Shown here: in pieces, positions 22,801-34,018 of the stretch
How the letters are laid out: the number at the start of each line of letters is the position of its first letter
How positions within the stretch are numbered: position 1 is the first letter of the stretch
NCBI GenBank assembly: GCA_905147135.1
Contig: LR990043.1
Span: 3,631,057 to 3,695,056, forward strand
Origin: Blastobasis lacticolella
Lineage: Eukaryota > Arthropoda > Insecta > Lepidoptera > Blastobasidae
Length of the DNA: 64,000 bases
Direction: 5' to 3'
Notes under the pieces: model-generated
Database searches by the model: none
What the model was told of the DNA's origin: nothing
What the model saw: the letters and a program-made list of their open reading frames with translations, nothing else
Made by a program: the position numbers and the translations under genes

Positions 22801-25800
22801 GTGATTAATTGGATAGTCCAATCCCCATTAGTTCACCTCACCATGCAATGTTGCGATTTGCACCGGTAATTAAGTCCTTCCACCCACCACTCAGTATTCC
22901 ATTAACAGCACATAACAGTCCAGGCCGAGAGGTCGCATTCCTACTAGACGGTCCGATCAAATCCGCTCAACGCTCAATATAAAGCTGCATGCACTCTACG
23001 ATGCCAAGGACAGACGCTGATGGAAGGACATCGTAAAACAAAATTGACTGTTCATCGGGGGATTCACGACCCTCAGAAATGAGGAACACGACGCGAGGAG
23101 GAGGGAACAGGCCAGTGCTGGAATAGAGCCTTCTCCACGTTAGTGCAGAGCATTACCGTAATCTCCACGCTAGGGAGGCGGGTTGGACATCGCAGTATGA
23201 AAACGTTTACAATGGATGGGCTGCACCCCATGACCACGGTCCTTCCACCCACTGTCAGCACCGCACCATGTTACTTTGTTATCAACCAACACCCTAGCAT
23301 CCACAAACACCCTAGCATCGACCAACACCCTAGCACCAACCAACACCCTAGCATCTACCAACACCCTAGCATCTACCAACACCCTAGCATCGACCAACAC
23401 TCTAGCACCAACCAACACCCTAGCGTCAACCAACACCCTAGCACCAACCAACACCCTAGCACCAACCAACACCCTAGCATCAACCAACACCCTAGCACCA
23501 ACCAACACCCTAGCACCAACCAACACCCTAGCACCAACCAACACCCTAGCACCAACCAACACCCTAGCACCAACCAACACCCTAGCACCAACCAACACCC
23601 TAGCATCAACCAACACCCTAGCACCAACCAACACCCTAGCACCAACCAACACCCTAGCACCAACCAACACCCTAGCACCAACCAACACCCTAGCACCAAC
23701 CAACACCCTAGCACCAACCAACACCCTAGCACCAACCAACACCCTAGCACCAACCAACACCCTAGAGCTCTACGCGTGCACAGCCCTCACCGTGTGCCAC
23801 GCTGCGACCGGCTGCCGCGCGAAGTTGGCCTGCTGTCATTCCAGTCACTGTTCAGCGTAGATATCACGGACTCCATTAGAATGAATTAATGAACATTTAT
23901 TATTAACAGGACAACACAACACAACAAAATACATATAGATTACAACATTTCGACATCTAAACATAGGTCAATAGGCTATGATAAATGCTTACCACCATTA
24001 GGCAGGCCGTAAGCTAGTTTGCCAACGTAATGGTTTAAAAAAATTTACATCGTCGGTCCGGAATGAGGGCTTCACGATTTCAAAATCCATCAGATGGCGT
24101 TACTGAGGCGTAAAGTCTGCTGTCAAAATATTGTCACATAAAATAACTGTAAAATGTCGTATCAATTATAGCTACCTAAAGAGCTTCATTTTGACATTAG
24201 TAGAATAATCACGTAACCCTGTTGCCAACAATTCTCTGATTTCAATGATTGAAATTGATACTTTTGCGATTCCGTATCAGGTTCAGTTGCTTACAAAGTT
24301 CCATTGCAATAAACTATTAAATCGGTCATACGTAATTGTAAAAGTAAGAATTTCAATCAATGAAATCAGAGAATTGTTGGCAACAAAGTTACGTAATTAG
24401 GCTACAAATCTCATATCTCAGCAGCGCCATTTGAAACGACGAAATCCCTCATTAATATCTCCCATTAGGACCCACTTACTTATTATAAGAAGCATCAACA
24501 CCCTCGCTCAGCACGTGCATAGCAGCCCTTACCGCTGCGTGCCTCACCGCAGCCGGAAGCATCGCCACATTGGCCTGCTGTTTTTCCATATTTTCCATCC
24601 ACCGCTCAATGTGAACAGCTCGGTATTAAATAGGACCCACTTACTTGTTATAGGAAGCGTCAACGCCCTCGCTCAACGCGTGCACAGCGCTGCGCACCGC
24701 GGCGTGGCGAGCAGCGGCGGGCAGCACGGCCACGTTGGCAGCGCCGCGCAGCGCCGCGCACCGCACCCGCGGACTGCTGTCCTTCCAGCCGCCGCTCAGC
24801 GTGGACAGCACCGTCTCCATCAGGACCGGGTTGTCGTTGCATCTGGGGGTGGGAAGGGGTGTGAATGTGGGGTGATTTAACCAGTTGGGGACCGCAATCA
24901 TCAAACATAATGCATTTTTCAGCAAGATGTATGTAAGATGCAAGTAAGGTACATGCGAAGTATTATTTTGCCAATCGAAGTACACTTACGTAACTTCTGA
25001 CTTCTGCGTTAACCGTGCTCAATTCAAAATTCATAATGTTTATTTCGGACGGATCCATAGTTTTTGTTAGAAAATTATTGTTATTAAATTACATTTCTTA
25101 TATTATGAATGCAATGAGCGTTTTCACAATTTCAAAATCCACTACTCCACTGAGGTTGTCAAAATACTGCTGGTGCTATTGGGCAGAAAAAACTGCTGTA
25201 AAATGACATATCGATTCTAGCCAAGGCTTTAATTTACGCCAGACTCCGCGTCTCAGTAGCGCCTGGAATCGCGTCGAAATCGAGAAGGGTGTTTCCAAAA
25301 TATCATGGTCGAAGAAGAATTCATTAAAAAAAATTGAGAAGTTTGTCACCTAGTATCCGTACGTTCCCTAAGTGGTACGTCCGAACTATACCTTGCACAT
25401 ATGCTACTCACCTATAATTGAGCAGATCAGCCAGCAAAGCGATGGCAGCACAGCGCTGTGGGGGCAGACTGGATCTCGCGTATCCTGCTGCTTTGCTCAC
25501 CAGCCTAGCGAGATGCTGTGGGCACCAGCGAGCCAAAGACCCTCCTAGGATAGGCGCTAGCTCCAGGAGAGTGGACGAGGAGTCCCCGTGCTCGATGCTT
25601 AGGCAGAGCGAGCAGGCTTCGCGGACCTGGTAAGGGAAAGGAGGGTGATTAAAGAGCGGTAGGCCACTATTATTTATTTCAAACTAAACTCGCGTTATTT
25701 ACACATATTATTACATTTATCGAAACACACACGCGACGTACCGTCAGCTACAGAGTGACTGAACCCCCCTAGCATGTAATGTATGGCGGGTCAAGTCTCT

Positions 25801-28800
25801 CTGCATCTGACTGTACCATATGGTTTCGATATGGTTATATCCACCGTGGTCACGACAAGACTGTAGTAGCGAGCTGACAGCTGCGCTGATGTGTGGGTAG
25901 ACTTACTTCTACTACCTTCACATGGATGCAGGTAGGTGTTCCACCCTCACAAAGAATAATGGAATTATCAGTATGTGTGGGTGTAAATCTAGCGAAACGT
26001 CGAGACATACAAATCGCAAAGGTACGTTAGTTAAATGTAATAATATGGTAAGCCACTATCGATAGTATTGTTTCTATCGACAGTTATACTGCCAATATTA
26101 ATATTTAACAACTGTTTATTTCTATTGTAATAATTGCCAAATATAGAATGTCTATGTCCCTGTCTTTTCTATCAATCTATTTATTAATCCGTAACTAACC
26201 TTTTGACACCCAGCCTGCTCCAGGAACGCATTGAAAGCGGCCACCGTGATCCTGGCCGGAGACAGTCTGATGGCATCCCGGTTGGGCACAAAGCCGAATC
26301 TCTCTTGGCCTTTGCTCTGGGGCACGGAGTAGGCTGGTGGCTCAGCGTCTATGTAGCAGGCCAACGTAGTGTACAGAACCGAGAAGAGATCAGCAAACTT
26401 CTCGACGCATATAGGCTTCATTGCGTCTTCTTGGAGCATCTCACCTAGAGCGCTTATCAGCTGGAAAGTAAACAAAATGTGTATTATTTTTTTTACGGAC
26501 AAAAGATAATCAGATTTTTTTTTTCTTGAGAGAGTCGGTGGCTTAATGGGCAGCGGGACTCGTACGTCAGCGAGAGGTGCCGAGTTCGACCCCCAGGGCG
26601 CCATATGCCAATGACTTTTTCTAAGTTTCGTACTTGAACACTAACCGATGCTCTAACACAGAGGGAAAACATAGTGATGAAACCTGCACATTCAGGCGAC
26701 AGAAAGTGTAACCATTATTCAATCTGGTCAGGTTCCCCGAAAGCTTGTAACGAAAAAATTTTTTTTCATTTCAGAACTTATTGCTATGTGAAATCTATAT
26801 ATATTATCATTGATGTTGTTACGGTTGTCTGTTACGGGTACCGAGCCCCTAGCTATCCGAAACTTACAGTCAAGGGCTGAAGGGCGGCCACGTGGTTCTC
26901 GGTAATGTGGTACGGATCCTCGTACAGTTCTATGGACGTCATGAGTCGCAGGAAATTCTCCATAGTAGCGCCCGCTAGGCCCTGGTCTTTGGCCAAGTCG
27001 CGCCAGCAGGCGTTCACAGAACTGGAAATACAAAAAAGATTTTAAATAATAATGCGTGACCTGGAGTACAAGCGTATTTACGAAATGGCCGAAGTCGGCA
27101 CGAAATATTCTTTATCTGAACTGTAACTTAGTTAAAAAAGAAATTCGAAAAATTGCCAGTTGACCCTTCACGGTATTGTGGAATGAATGAATAAGGAAGT
27201 TTCCGAAATACTTTTTCAATTCAATATAAAAATTTGAGTCACATGAAACAAAACGGTGAATAAAAGTTTGAAATATCTCAAGAAACAAAAAAGTTATGAG
27301 ACTTTAAAGTTGCGATTGCAAGAATAATTTCATTAGGGGCGTGAATTCGTGCGTGACGTCACCATGCCGGCATCCCGCCACTGGTTAGGTGTACCCTGGT
27401 CAACCAACCTGGTCAATGCTGGGAACTCTAAGACTGGTTGTAACGTATTATATATGGCAATATCGATATAAGGAAACTTCCTCATTGTATGTTACCTACA
27501 TGACTTCTAATCAGTTTTATTAATAAACTAAGCTTCTCCTATTATACGGGCTCATGGCATCTTAACGCTATTAAAATTGTCTTTAGCTGGGAAAATTTTA
27601 AATAAGGACTTGACTTATAGTCTCATTTCAGGTACAAAAAATTAACTCACTATTTTAACGGCAATTTCTGCGACAGCAGCACGGCCGTCACGGCATTGGA
27701 ATGGTGACGCGTCAATGACGTCATCGGTCTCAGCAGCCTAGCACTTGGTCCTTCTCCAATCGCGTCCATGGTCGCCAATATCACTTCCACTATCCTCTCT
27801 ATGCTCTGGTACAAATCCTGGCCCTTCTTCACGAAGAACGCATCAAGAACCGCACTGATGCCGACATTCCTGAAGTCCTCTCCATCATTGCTCTCAAGCA
27901 AACTTTCTATGAACTGCATGGTGTGCTGATGAGGTATTTTGGGCGAGATGGTATCGCACAAGGTCACACAGTAATCGTTGATCATGTTCAAATCGTTCGT
28001 CAGTATATTGTTCTGCAAATACGCTAAGCTCTTCATACATTCGTCATCCGGCTCGATAGTATGCCCTTCGTACAGGTCCTGTATCTGTATTATGAGCTTG
28101 ATGCAGTCTATCGTCGTCAATCTCACAGCGAAGTTAGTATCCGCCACTCCTGGCACCACCAAGCCCAGGAGATAACCCATCTGGCCGAACTTGCTCGGTG
28201 TTTCGTAGTTCAATTTCACGTTTTTTAGATAAGTATCGAATATGACCTGCATTATTAGCACGGAAGCTGTTCTTATCTCATCATTCTCGTGTCTGATCCA
28301 TTCTATTAGCAAAGTTATTAGATCGTCGATAGTGCTCAGACACGTCGATTGGATTATCAACTCTCTAATTAACTGGTGCAGTAGAGCCAAGCTGTCGTTC
28401 AAGGTCTTGGCCAGACGGTCGTTTTTGTCCCCGTTGCCTTCGACTTCGTACTTCTGTTTGAACGAAGACAGTTCACCAAAAATGCTATTGAACAGCACTC
28501 GTAGTATAGTATTCCTTTCCTCAGGCAAGATTCCTTTCTGTAGCTTCGTGAGCGCTTTAGACGCCTTCACTATGATCGGGTATAATTCAACATTGCGTTT
28601 ATCCAAATTGGTATTGTAAATCTGTTCCAAAACTGCGTTCAAAAGCTGCCAGCGGTTTCTCAGGGCGATGTTGTGGTGGGCGGCGGGGTACAGCGCCTTG
28701 CCGATCTCATACAGTGTGGTTACACTGGCTTTGCACAAGTCGAAAGGAGGATTACACTTTAGAATCTCTAATATTAAAGACGTGACATGATCGCCCAATC

Positions 28801-31800
28801 TGGCCAGCACGTGGACGTCTAAGCAATCACTAGCGACTTTTCCATAGCTGATAATTAAAGCGTATTTCACAATATTAAACTCCAGCTCGCTTTTAGAGCT
28901 TCGCGGCGAAAGGAAGCTAAGGATCTTGCTGCCTCGCTTACCTTCGTTTTCTTTATATAAAGCATCGAGTTCGTTCATAACGAACTCTCCGTGTTGTCTC
29001 GAAGCCAGCCCGATCGCTTTGCTAACGTAGTCGCAGCTCTCCATCGGTATCGAGTGCAAGGCTAGCAGAATTATCTTCAGAACTTTCTCTACCAACGCAG
29101 CATTAGACATATGACACGCCAGCACCGCCAAATACTGCAGTGAGACTCCTTTGATTGTGGGGGATTGTCTTTTGGCAAGGATCTGTTGAGACAACAGTGT
29201 TGCTACATTTTCCACCCATTTACTATTATTGACTTGTTCAATTGCACATATTAAGAGGTCCAACAACATGCTGTGCCATTGATCTTTGTCGTCGATCTTG
29301 TCGACAAACTTCAACAGTCTCTGTATTTCGACAGACCAGCAAGTCTTCAAGCTCTTATGGATATCCCCGGAGAATTCTTCGAGAAAAATGAGAAGGTTCT
29401 TGTTTCTATCCACGTCCTCTGGTTCAGCGATGTGGATGATGCAACGAACGAACACTAGGTCGACAACGTTTTTGAGCTCCAAAGACTTGTCTACGTGTTC
29501 ATCGTTGGTGACCTCAGAGTTGTTCTGCAACAATGACGTCAAGCAAAGAGCCACTGTAGACATAGCCGGGGTCAACTCCTCGACGGTCAAAGCAGTAAGA
29601 AGCAAGTTGCTGAGCTGTATTCTGATGCTGGTCACAGTGTTGCACATGAGTATCAAGGAACTCTTGCAGGTATCATGAAGATCGCTGATTTCGTATTTGG
29701 AATTGCTGGCTGGACCTTCGTAACCGCAATGCTTTATTATAAACTCAACCATCGTAAAGTCTTCGGCTGTGGAAAGACAATTCCTGTACACGAGTCCCAC
29801 GATCGCTTTGACTAGTAACTTCTTCATCTTCAATCCCTGTTCCATAGCGGTCATCACTTTTAGAATTGCTACGAATTTCGTTGCATACTTGTCTATGAAG
29901 ATTTGCGACGATGTAGTCAGGTGGGTTAACACAATCACCGCTTTCATTCGCTCCTTCTCCTGGTTATTTTTGCATTGGTGAAGGAGGCTCTCTATGATCT
30001 GTTCGGGGAACTGTTCCGCCATATGATCGAAACACCGAAGGACCTCGAAGTGGTTCTTAACGGTGTGGGGTTGGTCGTAATCAGGTTCCAGCACGACCAA
30101 ATTGAACAGAACATGATTGATCGAATTTATTGTGCTGTCGTTCAGAGACAGTTTAGGGTTCAGCGGAGACGGCGACAGCAAATACGATATACACTGACTA
30201 ATGTAATAGAAGTTTAACATCGGTTTCCGATACATAGAGAGCAGTGAAAGTATGAATTTGTTAACCGTCTCGTTGAATTGTCGCTCGGATATGAGGCGCG
30301 TGATCGGCCCGAGTGCCTCTAGAACTGATTCTGACACCTTAGGCTCGTGCGATGGGAGCCACTGGTTGTATAGAACGTCGAATATTATACAGAATTCCGT
30401 GACAAAGTTCTCCTTAATGGACGTTATGTTGTCGTTCTCAACGTTATCGCCGATTTGTTCCGATATCGCCACTGCGAAGTGCCCGAAAGCTGTAAGGAAG
30501 TTAAATTAAAATTGAGTGTCTGCTGGATCTCCAAACGCCAACCGGGAATCCATACTGTAGGAATCACATCATATAAACAGACCGTAATAGCCCACGGCGG
30601 GCCTTAAGAATCCTCCACATTATTAGAGGTTTTTGCTATAATCTTCAGAAATCGCAGTGTTTAAAACACCTCAGTGAAAATGCTGCAGGTATACGAAGGT
30701 TCTAGTTGGTCTACCTCTAAAACATTAGTCGTCTGTGTGACATCCATGAATGTTCATTCATGTCTTTTAGGATTAAAGTTTAAATGTCTCCAAATAAGGA
30801 CGATCACTATACCACATGAGTAAATAAACGAACGGAGAAATTGACGTTTATTATTACTCATGTGCCTATAGTTCGAGCGGAACGCGTCTGCGCGGATATA
30901 AATCAAATTCACCGTGCAGTGACTAATTACAGTAACGATTTGCAAAGAGTCGTAGCAAGCAGATTTAATCTTACAAGTATAAGATTTTTTATTATATTTT
31001 TCTAGTACACAGTAGTAGAGTTGTCACTGATAGACAAGTTTAAGAAAATATGTAGGCATTATTCAGCCGATTCGGCTTTGTTGTGTTTGATAGTGGTCAT
31101 AGGGAAATGGGGATATAAATTACTCTATGGGTAAATAAAGTATTCACAACACATGCAAATGGTGAAATACAAGAGCCAAAATACGCACGAGTGGGGAAAA
31201 ACGCGAATGGGAATAAAATTATTGGGGAAAAATTGGCTTGTCAATACACAGTCAAGTGACCAACTAAGAGATAATAATACAAAATATAAGTTATGTAGTC
31301 TCCTAAATCAATAATCGCCAGTTAGAACAGGATTGTAGCCGAACTCAAAGGTACTGAGCCACACAGAAACTTACAGGACTATTTATTATGCAGCAATGTC
31401 AATATACACTGCAGTCATGAGCTATTAGATCACATTTTGGTGGTTAGATGTTTATGTATACATCTCGAATAAGAAATACAAGAGAATGTATAATAAATAA
31501 GAAAAAAGGTATTCCATCCTGTTAAGCAGAATCAGCCTGATCTATCCAGGAACTCTTGGGAATTGTTAATTTTTACCGCACTCCAATAGCATACCATCAT
31601 ACCAAACAAACAAAGAACTGACCATAAGCAAATGCCTGCTTCACCCCATCCTGTTTAATAAGGGACAGTAGAGGCAGCATTTTGCTCAGTATCTCCTTGA
31701 TGTGAGGAACTACTCCATGTGTGTTGACGGCAGCGAGAGTTCCCAGCGTATGGGCCACGGTGTAGTGAGGCACGGACGCCGGCGACAACTGGTTGATAAG

Positions 31801-33189
31801 AGCACGCAACACCTGGAAACCAATTGGGCGGTTTTAGTCAGAAATTGTTAAATGCTTAAACTGTCACGTCCCAGCTACACATCAGTGGGTCGCGAAAACA
31901 ATTTATAACAATAGATTAGCAGATACTTGGGATGTGAGTGGTTAATTTATGGATAAAAATATCAGATTACAAAACTTTTGTTTTCAAAAGTAGGTAACTG
32001 AATAATATTCTAAGTTCCAATTAAAAATATATATTTTCATACTACAAAAAGATCTGGCACATCCCTGGAATACAAAATATTGAAAATGTGACCTAGAATT
32101 CAATGAAAACTGATACAAATTTAAACATCTGCTATGATATCATAACATCATAACTGGTACAAAATACAGATAACTACTATGTTTACCAGATGAATCATAT
32201 GCATGCTTACACAAGAGCACATATTATTTATGATTGTGCACACTACATAGTCACATACACCAATAATTTCACAACAATAGTTTTCAACATACATACACAC
32301 TCACACCTGTATCAAACTTTTCAAGTCCATCACAAATTTTATTTTTTGTATTCATTTTACTTACTTAAGGAAAACCAACAGCAATGATTATAATACAAAA
32401 TAATACTGACAGCACAGAGCCAATTCATAATATAATTGCAATCAGCTTTCAATTGCTTAATTATAAGTAAATATTTATGTTAGGTACCTACGGGACAACA
32501 AGGAAAACAATGGTTTGTAATACTTGATACACAAACTAAAATATGCAATTTGGTAGTGGGATGTACATACCAGACTCATGACACCAATCTAGTTCACAAT
32601 AGTTTTTTTTTACATTTACTCACTCACCAAATCAAGGTACTCATGACCGACAGCCACTAAGACAGCAGACGCTCCCATCTGCACAACTGGTTCATAGCTA
32701 GGGTTCTCCATCATGGCCCGCAGCATTGAGGAAACCAAGTCCGCAGCACTTTGAGACTCTATTGCTTTTATTTGGTTCACACATGTTTGCTCCAAGACTC
32801 TAATAAGAAAAATACAAAGTTTACAAATACAACTGTAGAATGAACCCTTAACGGAAGACATCTGCTACCGTAAATATATAATAATAGCTTACTTCACAAT
32901 ATTTCCTAGCTGTGTTTGATTAGCTTTCAGCGTATTTTTATAGAATTCGCAAAATATTTCAATAACTTCGTTAGGGTACGAGTTCGCAATCTTAGTCAAA
33001 GATTTGATCACCACATTGTTGACTGCGTTGTTGGTATCTCCCGCTGAATTGATTAACACTGTTACTGTGTCTGGAAAGTAAATAAAAAACATTGATAACC
33101 CACGAAAGTAAAGAAATGAATGAAGTAAAACCGATTATTATTAGGATTATTTACGTACCTTTCAAACATTCTGCCTTTGCGCTCGACAT
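19896..33189 (-). CDS. MROH1: MROH1-type Maestro HEAT-repeat protein, complete 13-exon gene
   Basis: Exons in coding order: 33189-33159, 33070-32893, 32799-32628, 31812-31623, 30489-27651, 27021-26868, 26460-26200, 25626-25412, 24842-24645, 22730-22448, 21768-21531, 20874-20711, 20003-19896. Every junction keeps phase, giving 5031 nt, 1676 residues, close to human MROH1. The N-terminus reads MSSAKAECLKDTVTV. Family-like stretches include KMLPLLSLIKQDGVKQAFAY, LYNQWLPSHEPKVSESVLEA and EALGPITRLI. The protein is a solenoid of helical HEAT pairs with no signal peptide or membrane segment. Family members have been linked to lysosomes, from memory; the molecular role is not settled. One 2839-nt exon holds over half the protein. 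Two donors are GTTAGT (after 26200 and 20711) and one is GTCAGT (after 31623). If the 20711 donor is not used, the frame stops at 20690. No frameshift or internal stop was seen. Confidence 0.88.
21006..21180 (-). repeat. SINE family 2 copy in an MROH1 intron
   Basis: In plus-strand text it has TATACTACTTATATACTTTT, ACATACTTATTATACATAGA, then AATCAAACCCGGGATCTC (reverse B box) and GAACCACTCAG (reverse A box). It lacks the GATGGCGCT 3' end, so it is 3'-truncated. Confidence 0.65.
21847..21985. mobile_element. Short foldback (MITE-like) element
   Basis: GTGCCACAAAGTTATCTGAC near 21852 is mirrored by GTCAGATAAGTTTGTGGCAT near 21959, with one internal mismatch. About 60 bp of unique sequence separates the arms. 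It lies in the intron 22447-21769 of the MROH1 gene and has no coding potential. Confidence 0.65.
21964..22157. repeat. Tandem duplication with an exact 100-bp period
   Basis: ATAAGTTTGTGGCATTGC starts at both 21964 and 22064. The copies stay aligned through GTTCATTGATCGAATGAATT, TCCAC[TC]GCTGAGACCCTAC and CTAACTCTTTA, with only a few changes. The first copy begins inside the right arm of the foldback element, so the duplication postdates that insertion. Confidence 0.85.
22880..23140. repeat. Unclassified GC-richer block, perhaps a LINE remnant
   Basis: Base composition is richer in G and C than the surrounding intron, with GGAAGGACATCG, GAGGAACACGACGCGAGGAG and GCCTTCTCCACGTTAGTGCA. It reads like decayed LINE coding or 3' sequence, but I cannot assign a family. 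Confidence 0.35.
23281..23766. repeat. Minisatellite of 27 units, 18 bp each
   Basis: The consensus unit is ACCAACCAACACCCTAGC. Early units vary (ATCGACC, ATCTACC, ATCCACA) and later ones are near identical, so expansion is recent at the right side. The register is exact: 27 x 18 = 486 bp. Because 18 is a multiple of 3, all frames stay open on both strands, which produces long spurious reading frames. It sits in an MROH1 intron directly beside a decayed exon copy. Confidence 0.97.
23767..23885 (-). pseudogene. Decayed copy of the MROH1 exon 24645-24842 (copy 2)
   Basis: On the minus strand it reads LMESVISTLNSDWNDS before breaking, matching LMETVLSTLSGGWKDSS of the real exon. The 3' part aligns through GCGTGCACAGCCCTCAC (plus-strand text) but carries frame breaks and stops. 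The match ends exactly where the minisatellite starts, at the position that encodes SEGVDAS in the real exon. Confidence 0.7.
23980..24040. repeat. Dispersed repeat scrap
   Basis: TTACCACCATTAGGCAGGCC and GTAAGCTAGTTTGCC match the tail of the SINE at 5160-5368. This is a small 3' remnant. Confidence 0.45.
24062..24453. mobile_element. MITE with outer and inner inverted repeats
   Basis: AATGAGGGCTTCACGATTTC with CAAAATCCATCAGATGGCG at the left is mirrored at the right by the reverse complement of CGCCATTTGAAACG and GAAATCCCTCATT. Inside, TTGCCAACAATTCTCTGATT near 24222 is mirrored near 24368 (AATCAGAGAATTGTTGGCAA). The whole could fold into a long hairpin. It has no coding potential. Confidence 0.75.
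24470..24640 (-). pseudogene. Decayed copy of the MROH1 exon 24645-24842 (copy 1)
   Basis: On the minus strand it reads ANVAMLPAAVRHAAVRAAMH and VLSEGVDASYN up to a preserved GTAAGTGGG donor, against ANVAVLPAAARHAAVRSAVH and ALSEGVDASYN in the real exon. Upstream, LSGGWK is also kept, but the bases between are 25 shorter, which breaks the frame. The copy abuts the real exon's donor side. It could be spliced in only as a frame-disrupting exon. Confidence 0.75.
25113..25290. mobile_element. Shorter relative of the MITE at 24062
   Basis: AATGAGCGTTTTCACAATTT with CAAAATCCA at the left and CTCAGTAGCGCC ... GAAATCGAGAAGG at the right match the ends of the 24062 element, including a shared CTGCTGTAAAATGACATATC-like middle. 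It lies in the next MROH1 intron. Confidence 0.6.
26528..26742 (+). repeat. SINE family 1 copy in an MROH1 intron
   Basis: The head GAGAGAGTCGGTGGCTTAATG, the B box GAGTTCGACCCCCAGGG, then GATGAAACCTGCACATTCAG and CAATCTGGTCAGGTTCCCC. It ends before the family's usual tail, so it is 3'-truncated, and it is antisense to MROH1. Confidence 0.7.
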
Positions 33190-34018
33190 TTTAATTGCCA
33201 CATGAAGTAATGTGATGTAATTTCGTTAATTCATATAAAACAATTCCACTTTTCCTTCCAATTTCTAAGAGAGAAAGAATCCACATACAGGCAGAATGAC
33301 AAATACAAAATATTAAAATCATAAAAAATACCTAGTGAGGCGAACTGGTTTTACAAAAAACCTTAAGTAACGGTTTTTTCTATAAGTCGAAAAATACGTG
33401 TTCTTTTAATTCTGAGTTTTTTGGCACTTTGGACATTCATTTGCGAACTTAGCAGATTACGAAAATGGGTTCGCATACTCGACATACGAACCCATTTGCG
33501 CTTCCACTCATACCACACATTGATTTTACTGTAGATTAGGTAATTATTGTTATCCTTAAAAACTAATCATAGAGTGAAACATTGTATTAATTTGCTTATT
33601 CATCCAACAAAGTTATAATTTCACTGAACGAAACTCCTTTATTTTAATATTTATATCAAAAACGAAAAAAATATCAAACCGGTACAAACCGATGCTGAAA
33701 ATTGTAATCGGTTCATCACTAATGCAAAACAATCAAAAGCAAAGAAATGTCAGTGACTGTCATTAGTTAGACAGCAATAGTTCTGCTGTTGCCAATACTA
33801 CGATAAAATTTCTAACATTAAGCTGAAAATTAATTAAGGCATCGACTAACCTACCTAAAAGATGCGACCGATAGGTCTTGTCCGTAGAATGTATACTGGT
33901 TGCCGAAAATGAACTCTATGACGCATATACATAGAGATCTTTGTTTCCGTGGACAGACAGATATTTATCGAACAGAAAACAGGCCACGTATTTAGATACA
34001 TATAATAAAAATACCAAG
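33190..34018. other. Region upstream of MROH1
   Basis: This should contain the MROH1 5' UTR and promoter. A small hairpin, AAATGGGTTCG at 33463-33473 and CGAACCCATTT at 33487-33497, lies about 275 bp before the ATG. No coding sequence is recognisable. Confidence 0.4.

Noticed and set aside
23281..23766. CRISPR-like or telomere-like array
   Set aside because: Units are contiguous with no unique spacers, and the unit is not the insect telomere repeat TTAGG.
23143..23889. Long open frames (up to 248 codons) with a six-residue repeat on both strands
   Set aside because: They are produced by the 18-bp minisatellite, which keeps every frame open. The same region is open in several frames and lies in an intron.
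24431..24908. Overlapping frames on both strands near 24.4-24.9 kb
   Set aside because: The real coding frame is the minus-strand MROH1 exon 24842-24645; the others are out of frame or span the decayed exon copy.
26728..27033. A 101-codon minus-strand frame
   Set aside because: It uses the wrong frame of the MROH1 exon 27021-26868; the correct frame joins both neighbours in phase.
27978..30509. Plus-strand open frames opposite the large MROH1 exon
   Set aside because: They are shadows of the long coding exon on the other strand and have no supporting splice sites or family motifs.
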